DNA of 64,000 nt, from NCBI GenBank assembly GCA_942486035.1, contig CALNXK010000043.1, positions 2,276,001-2,340,000 on the forward strand. The letters run 5' to 3'. Positions 10,937 through 24,413 of this stretch are shown here, one piece after another; position 1 is the first letter of the stretch, and each line of letters opens with the position of its first letter. Made by a program: the position numbers and the translations under genes. The notes below the pieces were generated by a model, which saw nothing but the letters and a program-made list of their open reading frames with translations, did no database searches and was not told where the DNA came from. This DNA comes from Porites lobata. Lineage: Eukaryota; Cnidaria; Anthozoa; Scleractinia; Poritidae.

Positions 10937-13900
10937 ATGAGGCCTAAATTGTTGGTGTGTGTAGGACTTGTAGCACTTCTTTGTACTTTGTCATCAGCTG
11001 AAGACGTCAACGAACCTGACGAAGATGATGTTGAAATAGATAGTGAAAATGAGCCAGAAGATAAGGTAAGAAATGGGAAGTATTACTTTTGATTGCTTCA
11101 AATTTGCCGGTATCGCTGACTTTGTTTTATTTTTACCGCTTTACAGGGCAAAGAGAAAAAGAAAGCGGCCGAAACTGAAGCGTATCAACCCCCAGAAATC
11201 GCTTTAGAGCATGAAGATTCTGTTTTTCTTGCGGAACCATTTGCAAAGCGGCAGGAATTCGAAAGCAGGTATTAAAAGCTAAACTTCAAATTCTTTACCG
11301 GCTTATGTTCATTTAGTTTTGCAGTGTGCGTGTTTTTTAGTTTGCATAGTGACAAGCCTTTTTCTGGTACGCGTTGCACATGTGTGTAAATAGGCTCTGG
11401 TTTTGACAGAACACTCATGCAGGTTGAAGCATATTTTGCAAGCGTTGAAAATACATATTTTGTCTCTTTTACTAACTATAATCCTATGTTGCCTTTTAAT
11501 TCCTAATTAATTTATTTGCAGCAAAGATTCTCAACAACTCTGTGATGTTGCATGTGGAAGTTTTAAAGAAGTTCATGTTTTCATGTCCCACCCTAAATAA
11601 CATCATCTTTCTTCCACTAAATTTCTACCTATTTTGTTTTGTTGAGTAATTTGGAATTATGTAAAAAAGTTTGTCCTTCTGAAGGACTAAGATTAAAGGG
11701 TAAAATACCCTTTTAAAGTGCAACAGGTGTAGATGCTAGCTATGTAGATCCTCAGGTGATCTGTTAGACATTGTTTTTGCATATGTTCAGGCAAATAGTT
11801 CAGGCAAATAGTTCATGTAGCTCAGTAATAATTTAGATGACAAAAGAGTGTCATAGTGTTTTTTCACTTACTAAACAGTAGTCTTCATCACATGTGGCCT
11901 AAAGGCTTGTCATGCAATCTCCCTAAGTCCATCAAGCAATAATATTACTCGCTATGACTGCCCTGCACAGCATTAGAGAATGCATATAATAAAGCAGGTT
12001 TTTTCCTTTTAAGAGAAGTCACCAATGGAGACAGTTTTGCTGTAAAAATGGTCCACTATCCATTGACCTTCTCTCACAAGCATAGACGTTAGAATGGCCA
12101 TTTTGTGATAACAAAAATACTGCTTGCACTGGGAGGTTTTCCTGATGGTTATAAAACTCTGTTTGCTGGTGTTAAGACTTCCAAGTAAATGTCCTTGCTG
12201 TTGTACAATTAATGTTAAACACACTGTTTATAGCTTTGTGACTTAACATATGTTAATTTTGTTTAATATTTTCAGATGGCAGAAATCTGAGGCTAAAAAG
12301 GATGGAGTGGATGCTGAAATTTCCAAATATGATGGTAAGTCGCTGTTAGATTGAAATATCTGTCATTGTAAGTTATTCCATCTTTTGAATCATATGTTTT
12401 GAGTGACAGCAACAAAAAAATTATTTTAATAGTAGTTTGTTTCCAAGGAAACAGGAGCAAAAAAACTCCTTCTCCAGATAGTGACTTTTTTGGAATCAAT
12501 CCACTATAACGATTTTTGTACTGAATCACTATCATTGTTACTCTCCAGATTATTTTTCCTATCCCTCCTTTGTGAAAAAAAAAAAGATAAAACCTTGTAG
12601 TGCCAATTTCCACCCTGGCAACTGGTGGCTTAGCAACATCAAATCAGACGTAACCTCATACTCCTATAACCTGCTGTTTTTGTCCTGGTTGTCCTTGTAT
12701 TTCGTTGCTCACCATAGAACCTTCAGGACCCTGAGGGTTGTGGGTACAACTCTTACCTGGAGTTCAGAATTTTTTCTGACCTTTCTGGTGTTCGAATTCT
12801 CCTTCTTACAAATTCTCCTGCAACAAGCCTGAAACAATGATTTCATTAGGCTTTGGCAAATCCTAATATCACTATCACTTAGGTAAAAACAAAATTGATC
12901 TTATCATGGTTGCTGTATTAACTTGTACTTTTGTATCTTTATTCAAACCTTAAAATTGTTTTTATTCCTCTGTCAGGTGAATGGTCGTTTGAGGAGCCAT
13001 CAACTAAGTTATTCACTGGAGACATTGGACTGGTTCTCAAGGTAATTATAAGTTATTTATTTATTTATTTTGCTGATTTGCAGCTGACATCACAGCATCC
13101 ATTGCTGGTGGACAAGAACAAAAGCATTTCCCTCCACTGGGATCAAAACTTTTTTTCATTCAAATGAACCCCATTTTTTTTATTATTCTCTCACCAACCT
13201 GCAAACCAGGATTAAGGCTGTACCCTGTAAGGTTTCAAGTTGTGGGGTATATGAAGTTAGTAGACAGGGAATTGAATGGCTAGGAAATTCTTTTGGTTGT
13301 ATGAAAGTAGCCTGGGGTCTTGCTCATAATAGCCAGAGGAAATCCAGCCATCAGTGACATCCTTACTTTTTCCATCAACCAATATTTTTGTGCCTGGCAA
13401 CCATTTGTGAATCTTGGTCAGAAAAAGTCGAGGAGCTTGGAGTGCTGATAATGATGTGACGTGGAATGCAGTAATGAAAAGGGAATTTTGTTCTTTGTCT
13501 TCTTTTTAGTCCAAGGCAAGACACCATGCAATTTCATCATTGCTGAAGAAACCATTTGAGTTTAAGGACAAGCCACTTGTGGTACAGTAAGTGCAAGATA
13601 ATAATTTATTATTATTAAATAAAATTATAATAATTATTTGTATGATATTAATGTTAGGGATTGTTAAATGCATCTTGTAATATTATTTTGTTTTGGGAAG
13701 GCTATTTGTGTAGTTCTAACTGGAGTTTGGCAGGGCTGTCACTAAGATTTCAAGTTTCATTGATTAGGCAGGAAATAGCTAGGGCATCAGGCTCATAATC
13801 ACCAGGAGAAATCGGCGGCCCCTTGCCTGTAGTAACAGCCCATATCGGGAGGGAGTCCTCTAATGTAAGGAAAATCATCCCCTTTCTTTATTCTTGATGT

Positions 13901-16900
13901 GTGCCTTTGGTGTTCAAATATTGAAGTCAATAAATATATTTTTTTAAGATATGAAGTGAAATTTCAGCAAGCAATGGAATGTGGTGGTGCCTATGTCAAG
14001 CTCCTCTCTAAACATGATGCACTTCAGTTGGTAAGTGTTTTTAATTTACAACTATGAATATTGTTTTAAGTAGGTATGATATGATCATCTGGGTGTGTGT
14101 AGTCATGATTAGGACTGTTGGTGATAATTAATTTAAATTTTGTGACATCATTTTGTAAATCCATTGTTAGATACAAAAGAATTATAGGTCGGTTAATTAA
14201 ACGGAGTCTAATTTAGACCTCAGTTTAAGAAATCTTTGGACCTCCAGATCTCTTCTTTAGTGGGTCAGTTGATGAAGATAAATGCCTTTCTAGTCTACAC
14301 TATTTATGCTTATATGAAACTGTTCACGACAAATCATGAAATGGTGTTTAGACAAAAGCGTCAGGCAAACTGCAAATGACTTAGAACACGGTCTTGCTAA
14401 ACACTGGTTAAACTCTGTTTAAATAACCTGCCCTTTCAGTTTAGAGTTTTTTTAGAACATAGCAGCAACTAAAATTTATGGCATAATAACTGAAATTGTT
14501 GGAATGTTTGAAATTCAAAAGTAGGAAGCTGATATTCATATTTGACTTCTGGCTCATTCGCTCATTCTCAACTTCTTTGAATTCTTATGTAACTTTCTGT
14601 GGTTGGCCAAAGTGCTAACTTGCGGTACATATTTTTAACAGTTTATGATATTCTTCTAGAATGAAAAAATTCTGTCTTGTCTCCTTAATTCAGAAACTCT
14701 TCCATGACAAAAGCCCGTACACCATTATGTTTGGACCAGACAAGTGTGGTGAAGATAAAAAGGTGAGTATTAAAACAACCAGCTAATGATAAATGGTCTT
14801 TTTTTTTTCAATTGCTTAAACCCCCATATAAAATAACTTGAGTTAACATTATCAGTGTCTCTTCAATCATTTTGGGTGGTTGAGTCCTTTCATACAATAA
14901 TGAATTTTGCCTGATAAAAAATTAATAAATTTTTTTTTCAGCTTCACTTCATTTTTAGGCACAAGAATCCGAAGACTGGTGAATATGAGGAGAAACATGC
15001 CAAGAAACCAACTGGGAATTTCCAGAGTGTTTTTGATGGCAAGAAAACTCATCTCTTCACCTTGGTAGTTAGACCAGACAACACGTTTGAAGTGTTTGTG
15101 GACCAAGCAAGTGTTAGCTCTGGAAGTTTGTTGGAAGATTTCACTCCACCAGTCAACCCTCCTAAGGAGATTGATGATCCAGATGACAAAAAGCCAGAGG
15201 ATTGGGATGAGCGAGAGAAGATTCCTGATCCTGATGCTGAAAAGCCAGATGATTGGGATGAAGATGCACCTGCAAAAATACCTGATCCTGATGCAAAGGT
15301 TAGGCTCAGTGTCTCATCTGCATTTAGCTCTGAGAATAGTTCCTTTCTTTGCTTGTTGTACTTTGGAAGAAAAATAATATGCAAATGAATTTATTTAAAA
15401 GAGTAGATGTTCAGATATTCTTTAAAGGCTGGTTTTTTTAGAAAATGTGGTGATAAGGCATATAAGGACTATATGATTTGATCCTGTGCCATATATCAAG
15501 TCCAGTGACTTCACTTATCTTGGGTCTCACAGAGCTCAGTGGTTGTAGAATTCCTATTTGCGGACCACTAACTTGCAAGGTCGAAGTTTAATTAATTCGC
15601 ATTGGGCACAAAGATTTGTTTTCTTGTTGTTTGTGTTTGTTTTTGTCTTCACTTTTGCTGAGAAAGACTCGAACTTTTACTGGAATCGTTGTTCTTACAG
15701 CTGTGTGGAGGTGTTTTTGTCGCCCGTTGCATTGTCTTCTTAGACAAGGAACTTCACTCCACTTTGTCTCTCTTTACCCTGGTATATAAATGGGTACTGG
15801 TGACATACTGCTGGGGGGGTATCCCTGCAATGGACTAGGATCCCATACATGGGGGAGTAGCAATACTCCAAGGCATTCCTCATGCTAAGGAAACTGGGAT
15901 AAGCTCTGGCTTTTTGGTCTTTGGCTTGTGTGTGCCTTTACCTTTCTTTTTTACCTTGTTCATACAGCTGTACATGGGTGTCAAACTTCCTGATAAGAAA
16001 TGATAAAAAATTTTTTACAACTGTAGAAACCAGATGACTGGTTAGATGATGAGCCTGAGTTTGTACCTGATCCTAATGGGGTGAAACCAGATGACTGGGA
16101 TGAGGAGGAGGATGGAGAATGGGAAGCACCTCAAATTGGTGAGTCTGACATTTATATATTGGGCCTGGCAAAGTGCTGTCTGATAGCAGGGTGTTCATTA
16201 GGCATTAGAGGTCGGGGAATTCTCCATTTGCTTGGAAGAATTCTCCTGCAAATGTTTAGTAGCCTGTGACTATTTTTTATCCAGACAAAGAGATTTTTCA
16301 AAATATTCTCCCATAATGTTACATCTCACTCCTGCTACTAGAATTCTTAATGAAAACCCCGCCAATAGACCTGGAACATCATCCATTTGGACTTGCTTGA
16401 TCCTCAAAGTTTGGGCCGGTTAACTACAGCACCAAATATCTTCTCACAAGATTTAAAATTCATCACAATCCATGAAGTAGGTCAACAAAATCAATTACCT
16501 GATCACAGAAGATGAACGCAAATGTATCTCCTTATTTTGACAACTTCTCCCCACCTTTGTTGGGGAATGAAGCTTTAGAATCCCAAGTAGTTTGAGGGTA
16601 GAACAGGAAACAATTTACAACTGTGTAACTTTGAGACTTCTATCTCCTCCATGCAGCAAATCCAAAATGCGAGAAGGCTGGTTGTGGTGAATGGAAACCT
16701 CCTGTCGTAGACAATCCTGCTTACAAGGGAAAATGGTCAGCTCCTCTTATTGACAATCCCAATTACAAGGTAGTGTTTTATGGACAAGCTCTATCAGAAA
16801 AATACACCTATTTAAAGAAATGATTTTCCTTAAACATTTTGTTTGAACTGCTGGTTAGACTGGACTGAAATTGTACCCTTTGACAGTTTCTTTTTCATTG

Positions 16901-19900
16901 ACTTTCTCTTAGCCAGGAACTGGTATCTATTTTGAACGGTACTAAATCACATAATATGATCATGCTGTAAAAACACTTTTACACTTCCCTTTCCTGTTGT
17001 ATGCCTTTCTTATTTGTAATGTTAGGGAGTTTAAGCAACCATGATGACTACAACAGTCAAAATGTCGCTAAAAAATGAATTTGCATCCTCACAACTTTAT
17101 CGCTTCTATCTGGACCTGCCCAATTTGTCAAAAGTAGGAAATTTTTCCGGGAATTGAATACTTAAGGACTTAATTCAGCTTTAAAAAGAGAAAGGAAAAT
17201 TTCTAGTCTAATGTTTATGAGGTTTCATGTCATAGTCGTTGAGTGGACATCAAAGAAATGTACTAAAAAGTGTGATGCATGTGCAGAAACATTGTTTTGC
17301 TCATTAAAACAATTGTTTTTTGAAGTTGTCATCGTCATTGTGATTGCTTAAGCTCCCCATTACTATAGTACTAATGAATAATTCCATGTAAAAACTGCTC
17401 ATTGAAGTGCAGTTAAGTGCCTAGGTTACAATTCAACATAGCTTGTCATTTTCATTTGCCATTATAAATGGCCAGTTCTGATGACAAGTTCTACTTGGTA
17501 TAAGTTTTCTGCCTCTGGCAGTATTCTGTTGCAGTAAATGAAATACCAAATTAATTAATATATTGCAGGGTATCTGGAAACCCAGGAAGATTGCCAACCC
17601 TGATTATTTTGAGGACAAAGAACCTTTCAAGATGACAAGTATTGTAAGTGAAAACAACTTTGATTAAAAGTTATTTTTCTGGACCTTGACCTTGACCTTG
17701 ACTTGATGCACAACAGTAGTCTGCTGTTTCTAAGTATTGAAACTTATTCCCGCATAATATAGTGACTTAACTCATGCTGCCATTCCCTGCCACATCATGT
17801 ATTGATTGCAAACGTTACAGAAGAAATACAAACAAGGAAATGGCTGATAGCCATTGCTATGAGAAGAATGTATTTGTATGTAATTGTTAGAGGTAAAGAG
17901 CACTAAGAGCACTCACAGCTTGCTGTTATTGTTCTCTCATTCTGCAAGGAACTTTTGTAGTAGGTGTACAATCTTTTTGTCTTGTAAAACATTGATACAT
18001 ATTCATTCTTCATGTGTGTTGTTTGCCTGTAGGCTGCTGTTGGCCTGGAACTCTGGTCCATGACTCCTGATATCTTGTTTGATAATTTTATTATCGCGAA
18101 TGACAAGTATGTAGCTGACAAGTTTGCCGCAGACAGGTATTTTTTTTTTTTTTTAATTTTTTTTGTTTTGACAAACATAATGCTGACTTACTTACATAGT
18201 ACTTAGTTACATAAAGCTTTAATACCTACTTACATATAACTTGCTAAGACCGCAGACAGATATGATGAAAAAATGTGTGGTTCCAGAAAATATCCATACC
18301 CCCCCCACGGAGGGTCACGGAATTTCCTAGGGGTAGGGGGGTCTAAAAGAGACAAATTTCTGAAGGGGAGGGGGGTACATAAAGAGTTTTTCTTTCCAGA
18401 GGGTTTGAAATGCGATCGAATGAACACTTACGTATTTTTCCAATTGATTCGGGGTAGCCAAGAAAAACCAAAAGTTCTATCCGTGGAAATAGACGTAGGA
18501 TTCCTTGTCATATATTTTCTATTATTATCCCGGCGCCAGATGACACGTACAGCTCCGAGGCACACCTCTGAGCACGTTTGACGTCGAGTCAAACAATTTC
18601 CCGCGAATTTCAAAGCTTCAGTAACTAGATTATCGCATAGTTTTATCGTTTTTCTGTGTAGTTACGAGTTTGGAAACGTTAGCAAAGTCGACACGATGCC
18701 ATTTGTTTTAAGCATATTTTTTTTTGTAACCGTGAACAGCGATGAGAGACGGCGAAGATTTCATTTCGTTGTTTAGTTACCGGAATGAACTTGAAAAGTA
18801 CGTTTACACATGAAATTAAAAAAGTTAAAAAAAAAACTGTAAGGCGTGAAATTTACTATCATTTACAAACTACAGAGATAAAGCGTACAACTTTATTGAA
18901 GTATTCCTGTTGAAAGACGAACTTAAGTTTTTAAAAAACATGTTGCGTGACGGATTATGATTCCCGCTGATAAGCTTAAGTCACTTCACGGCTCCACACA
19001 GGAAAACAACATTTGTTAGCAGTACTGTTCGCACATTATACTACATGTAGATAAAATTACACCTGCAAAGTACAAAAAATATCATGGAGATTAGCATCGA
19101 GTCAATTCCTGAGTTTTGCTTTGACAGCAAAAACAAGAATGATGTAATATTATAGTCATTTCGTGTTTAAAGTAATTCGATACGTTGTTTCGTCTATGCA
19201 TAAATTACAAACTTCGACTAGGTTACAAAACGTTGATGATACCGTCAACTTTCAGTACTTTCTTAGATATTTTTTGAATGAAATCTTCTGTCAATTAAGC
19301 AGACGAAAGGTCAGCTGCCAGAACTATAGTGTTAATAAGCTCAGTTGTTAGAGTTTGAACATTTCAAAATAGAGGAAGCGAGAAGCGTCTATTCATCGTC
19401 TAGGATTTTCCACGGTCATTTTTAAGAAAATTAAATCTCATAGCCTCCTCCAGCAATTTTGTACCTTACCTAGCGAATATCTCCATAAATAATGTTCCAT
19501 GAAATAGCAAGTGTGGTATGGCCAAATAAACACGTAAAAATTATGCCGCTTTACGTCTTCATCTGAATTGTAACATCGGCTGCGGCCAAATTTTATTTCG
19601 GCACTAAGTAGACCAAAATAAATCAATGAAGTCTTTTTATTTGTGGATTTGGAATTTCCTAGGGGTAGGGGCGACCAAGTGAAAAAATCATGGAAATTCC
19701 AGGGGGTAGGGGGGAGCAACCTGAAGCCCTCTGGAACGGAAAATCCGGGGGGGTGGGGGCTCAAACTGTAAACAACCCTCCGTGGGGGGGGTATGGATAT
19801 TTTCTGGAACTACACAATATAATAATCTTATTTCTGTGAACTACTACAATTTTGATGCTGTAAAAAAAAACTTGTTACTGCTGGCTAAAGTTCTTGACTC

Positions 19901-22324
19901 TCCTTTTCAGCTGGGTGAAGAAAAACATCAAAGAAACTTATGGTGGAGATGAAGAGGTCAGCAACAATTTTTTACTTTAAAAATCTTTTTGTAGTTATGT
20001 ATTTGAATTTCTGTCCCTGTGTGTTTTGCAAAAGGCCAAAAAATGTTTTAGCTAGGGAAATTCGAGATCTTAGAGTAGTTTGTATTTAACAATGTTGTTT
20101 TTGTACCATTTTAGGGTGGAATAGTCAGTAATCTGATGGAAGCTACCAATGAGAGACCTTGGCTTTGGGTCCTGTTTATCATCGTTATCATTTTACCATT
20201 TGTTTTAATTGCTGCCTGCTGTTTCCCTGGGAGTAAGGTACATGCCTGGGTGAATGAAACTTATTAAATGTGCACTGACAAGTTATTTTGCCACTCAGTG
20301 CTAATATTACAGTTGACTCCCAATAGCTCGAACTCCCGATAACTCGAACTTTTTTCAATTTCCCTTGAAGGTTCCAGTTATCGGGAGTCAACTGTATATG
20401 TATATCTGTTCTGCTGTCCTAAGTATTATATATATACTGCATCTATTTTTCGTTGCCATAATATACAATATCAGTCTTCCCAAATGTTCCCCTCTCCTAC
20501 TTAGTATTATTTCATTTTCCGTAGTTAATACAAATACAAACTATTGAGGAACAAGTCAGTATAGCCTGAGAAAACAGCCAACATTTTTCAATGCCACCTC
20601 TGTCTTCCCCTTTGAAATGACGTCTGAGGAACGAGTACAGAAATTCCATACTAATGACCTGTCACTACCCAGCGGCATCACGAAATGTGGGCTCTTTTCT
20701 CAGGCTAGTCTGTAAAGTCATTTGTATTTTGAACCAATCATTTAATTTGTTTGTAGAGCGATGCTGCTGCCAAGAAGAAGAAAACTGATGAACCAACTGA
20801 AGATGTTGCCCCAGAAGACAATGAGGTATTATTGTTAAATATATTTTACAATATTAAAAAGAACAGGTTCAAAATTTGTCTTAATCTAACATCGGTCAAT
20901 CTGTCATTTTTTACGTGTAAAGGTTTCTATCTTCTGCTAATAGTCCCTTGTGCAGGCATTATTTAGGTTTCATTGCAATGAGTCACTTTGGTTGTTATGT
21001 CTAGATGTAGTGCTACCATACAAAATGGCCACCATAATTCTGAACAATGATGATGAAGTTCAAATGTATTGAATATGTTACTTTAACGATGGAACTTTCA
21101 TTGTAGAATGAATCAGAGAAAAAGGAAGATGAGACACCAGCAGAAGGAGGTGAAGAGGTGAGTGCAGTAGTACGAAGAAATTGTTAAAAAATGTCACGTA
21201 AATAAAGTTCATTCATTCATTCACTTACATGTAAGATGAGATTGGCTAAGCTGTGATCTCTGTGTTTGTGAGGGCATTATTGTCTTGTTAACTCAGGGTT
21301 ACCTTTTTTTGTAGGCTGAAGAAAAAAATGAGGAAGAAGAAAAGGTGAGAGAATAAAAGCTTGGGAAGTTCTTACTTAAGAAATGGTAAAATAGCATTTT
21401 TGTGAAGTGCTTTTGGTTGTTGACCATCCAAGGATTTCCAAAAAGTTGTCTAAGTGAAAGACGGTACCATGTCATTCTTGATGTACTTACTCAGTATGCA
21501 GAAAAGGTGGGTCTTGTGAGAGCTTCCAAGATGTCCAGGGATTACTGTTAGCTGAATACTGTTATCAAGTTAAAAAAGTACCATCCCTTGAAAGTAGCTT
21601 GAGGAAATGTCTGCTTAACCCTAAAGTAGCAAGGCATGTTGCCATGTCTCTCAAGTAAGGCATGTAATACTGTTTGTAGTGGGTTTGTTGCTTCTTTGAG
21701 AAGTCATGGTTAAAGCTCCAGTAAAATGCAGATTTAACGTTTGTTTTGTAGGAGGCTGAGGGAAATGAAAATGATACAGAGGGTAAAGATGAGGTTGATG
21801 AAGAGGACGGCGCTAAGTAAGCAATTTTGCTAGATTTGTTTCTTATTTTTGATCTGAAAGTTGATTTTTTTACAATAAATTCACCTTGCTTTATTTTACA
21901 ACAACTGCTGTCACGAAGCTCTTAGAAACCTCCTAACTTCATTACATTCTTTCTGACATGAAGCTCTATTGTTTCAGGACTTGGCCTGTTGTTTCTGTAG
22001 TTTGGATATCGTTAACCCCTAATCCTGTTAGCTGTTCTAGGAACCTTCAGGCAGCCCGTTAAACTCAAGTGGCTTGTGAAGCTGCGAACTTTGGCAAAAT
22101 TCCTTGAATGTTCAATGCATTTTGTGACCAGTGGAAGCACTTCAAGTACTGCTTGATTTGTACCATTACAAACCGTGCTTCTCATGCCATTAGCTATTAC
22201 CATTCCCAAAATGTGTAATGATTTTGGCAGGAATTCAGAAGTAATAAGTATTAACTTGTTAATTTCACAATTCTGTTTCCTTCGCAGGAGGACAACTAGA
22301 AGAAGGACGCGCAAAGACAACTGA
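10937..22324 (+). CDS. CANX: Calnexin, complete, 19 coding exons, 594 aa
   Basis: Membrane lectin chaperone of the ER that binds monoglucosylated N-glycoproteins. Coding exons: 10937-11065, 11147-11268, 12276-12334, 12977-13041, 13510-13586, 13949-14030, 14694-14762, 14942-15298, 16027-16138, 16657-16769, 17569-17643, 18033-18136, 19911-19956, 20115-20237, 20757-20825, 21107-21157, 21315-21344, 21752-21816, 22288-22324; all join in frame with GT-AG sites. Signal peptide is residues 1-21. The globular lectin domain contains the cysteine pair Cys162/Cys196 (in MECGGAYVKLL and GPDKCGED). The P-domain, about 271-412, carries four KPxDW-type repeats, then repeats of the DNPxYKGxW type; Cys362/Cys367 match the second human pair. 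Transmembrane segment is about 486-507 (WLWVLFIIVIILPFVLIAA). An acidic Lys/Glu cytosolic tail follows, ending in a basic RTTRRRTRKDN, comparable to the Arg-rich ER signal of vertebrate calnexin. Human calnexin is 592 aa. Confidence 0.97.
18274..19816. mobile_element. 1.5-kb terminal-inverted-repeat element in calnexin intron 12
   Basis: Left end TGTGTGGTTCCAGAAAATAT continues through a C-run and ACGGAGGG; the right end is its complement with one G/A difference in the first 26 bp, giving about 41 bp of terminal repeat. Subterminal zones also match in inverted order (TTCCAGAGGG), and GGAATTTCCTAGGGGTAGG occurs near both ends in the same orientation. Total 1543 bp, lacking any long open frame. 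It fills most of the intron between 18136 and 19911. Non-autonomous DNA transposon, superfamily unclear, target duplication not seen. Confidence 0.8.
20308..20396. mobile_element. 89-bp pogo/Tc1-like MITE in a calnexin intron
   Basis: Starts TACAGTTGACTCCC and ends GGGAGTCAACTGTA; inner parts AGCTCGAAC and GGTTCCAGTTATC also pair. TA at each end fits TA target duplication of Tc1/mariner/pogo elements. It is a very short, internally deleted copy. Confidence 0.75.
20562..20707. mobile_element. 146-bp MITE, TAGCCTGAGAAAA ends
   Basis: TAGCCTGAGAAAACAGCC at the left and GGCTCTTTTCTCAGGCTA at the right are inverted with one mismatch. A related, inverted copy lies around 47525-47635 in a CCDC22 intron, sharing the AACAGCCAACATTTT end and a TGACxxGTCACTACCCAG core. 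Confidence 0.7.
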
Positions 22325-22604
22325 TTATTATGATTTGCTACAGCTCACAAGGACATTGTTTTTAACTCATCATGACAGAGCCCTTAATTTGATCAGTTCT
22401 CTTTGTCTTTCTGATTCTTCTTGCTGTGCTTCATCTTGTTAGTTTCTTTGTGACTGACAAGTAAGAGTTCTGAATGAATATTAGTCCAGGGGTGCTGGTG
22501 AATGTCTGCACAATTAAATTAACATGTAACACTGCTGAGATGGTGACATTTTGTTTTGGTGCATTAAACAGTGTGGTTTTTTTGTGTGAGCTGGAAAAAT
22601 ATAG

Positions 22605-22610
22605 AATAAA
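22605..22610 (+). terminator. Candidate poly(A) signal of calnexin
   Basis: AATAAA 281 bp after the calnexin stop codon; a second AATAAA lies at 22669-22674. Confidence 0.5.
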
Positions 22611-23327
22611 GAATTCAAAGAACAAAGTGTCGTACCACAAGGTTTGGTCACATTCACTCTCAAAGTTGAATAAACTTGATGCAGAAACAAAAAACCATGA
22701 TCATAAATACTGGAGAAAACGAGGCTAACTCTTCCTTCAGAGCCACTTGGTATTTCTAGATATTTTATGTAATAATCAAGCAAAACAACTTTTCCAAGTC
22801 TAGTGGTTTTTATTATTATTGCTAATTCTTTGCTCCATTTAGGTTGAATTCTTGTCAGCAAATCAGTATTAATTTTTCTTTTATTTTAGGTCAGGTCGCT
22901 TACATTTAATTAATTTGATAGTGTTGTTCAAAGTTTTCACAATTTGTAGCACTGCATTGATTCCATTTTAATAAAATTTTCGTCTCCTCTTCTTGCCTCT
23001 TACTGTTATGTTTAGTCTCACAATATTGTACTAAAAACTCACCAAACAGCCCTTGTACCCTTTTGCCTGGACAAATTCCACCCACAAACAAGCACCATAG
23101 ATAGCTTAACTCAGGTTATGAAATCATGGTATAGAAGTCAGCTTACAATATGTCAAGATAACTTGTAAAATCCGGATTGGTGCTTTTGCATTTAAAAAAA
23201 CTTTGCCCAGTAGACAGTAACCCAGCAACATTGTGGACATCATTTGGAACTCTGGTTGCATCCTGACAAATATATTAACTTTATCAAACCATTAATAGCC
23301 TCTGCCACAGACAGAACTAAACTTCTG

Positions 23328-23474
23328 GCGCCAATTGTTCAAAAGGTGGATAGCACTACCCACCATATAAATCTCTATCCAGTGGATAGCGTAATTGTTT
23401 TCCCTAATACTTATCCACTGAATAGTGATTTATCCGATGGATAGCGCTATCCAGCTTTTGAACAACTGGGGCCT
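23328..23474. mobile_element. Palindromic MITE with GGATAG repeats
   Basis: GGCGCCAATTGTTCAAAAGG on the left faces CTTTTGAACAACTGGGGCC on the right. The interior repeats TGGATAGC and TATCCACTG in both orientations, giving nested hairpins. No coding capacity. Confidence 0.7.
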
Positions 23475-23727
23475 GGTTAAGGCAGTTGGTGAAACCGCAC
23501 CGAAATTTTTGTTCTTGGCCCCCATTTGCATACCAGGATTTGGGTACATGCCATGATTGGCCTGTTAAAAAAGCCATGGTCAGCTTGTCAATTAGGTTGA
23601 AAGGAAATTTAAAACACTTTTGTGTTAATTTTTTGAGTCTGTTGGAGGCACAGAACAAGGAACTTGGCACTGCTCCACAGGTGTTACTAAACCAGGGTTG
23701 GATTACATCTGTGACACGGGCTAACCA

Positions 23728-23926
23728 TTAACCCTTTCACTGCCAAATTTGGCCGAAAGCAAATTTTGCCCAAATTTCATTTTGTGAAATTGGAAAAACA
23801 AACAGCACCATGCGTAAGTACAGGCAGAGAGGTTTCATTTGAATGGTCACATCGTAGGATTTTGTGTGCAAAAGTTGGAGTCACCTTACAAAACTCTATC
23901 AAGCACTCTGGCAGTAAAAGGGTTAA
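23728..23926. mobile_element. piggyBac-like MITE flanked by TTAA (copy P1)
   Basis: TTAA followed by CCCTTTCACTGCCA on the left, and TGGCAGTAAAAGGG followed by TTAA on the right. TTAA target duplication with CCCTTT ends is the hallmark of piggyBac. The interior contains the motif GGTTTCATTTGAATGGTCAC, also found in the minisatellite at 48248-48480. Confidence 0.75.
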
Positions 23927-24331
23927 AACTAATGTTGTATCAGGGAGACAGGACTGAAACTATCTTGAGCGTAATCATTCTTGTCTTGAGTCCCTGTTAT
24001 TTCTTTTGGTCACTACAATAAAATAATAGGGAGTCACTCCTTCTTTAGCTAAAAAGCTGCACGGCCCTTGTGATGAGAATGGAGTATGATCACCCAGGAA
24101 ACATTTTGTGATTTACACTCCTTGTCGAATACCGTAAAACTTTTATTGGCTTTTGCTTACAAAAAACACAATATTTACATAAAACCTGTGTTCTTACAAC
24201 AACAGCTCACTAAATTGAAATTCAAATATAAACCTATTAATTCTCAACTTTACCAATAGAAAAGTCGCATGTAATGTTATATTAAATTATTATTGATTTT
24301 ATAAGCTAGCTTAATTTGTAACATACCAGTG

Positions 24332-24380
24332 TTATACTACTACATGAGAAATTTCTTTAATTTGATTGGCTATGAGCAGT

Positions 24381-24413
<33 letters not shown>

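Noticed and set aside
15049..15384. Minus-strand Ser/Gly-rich open frame
   Set aside because: It is the antisense of the calnexin P-domain repeats in exon 8.
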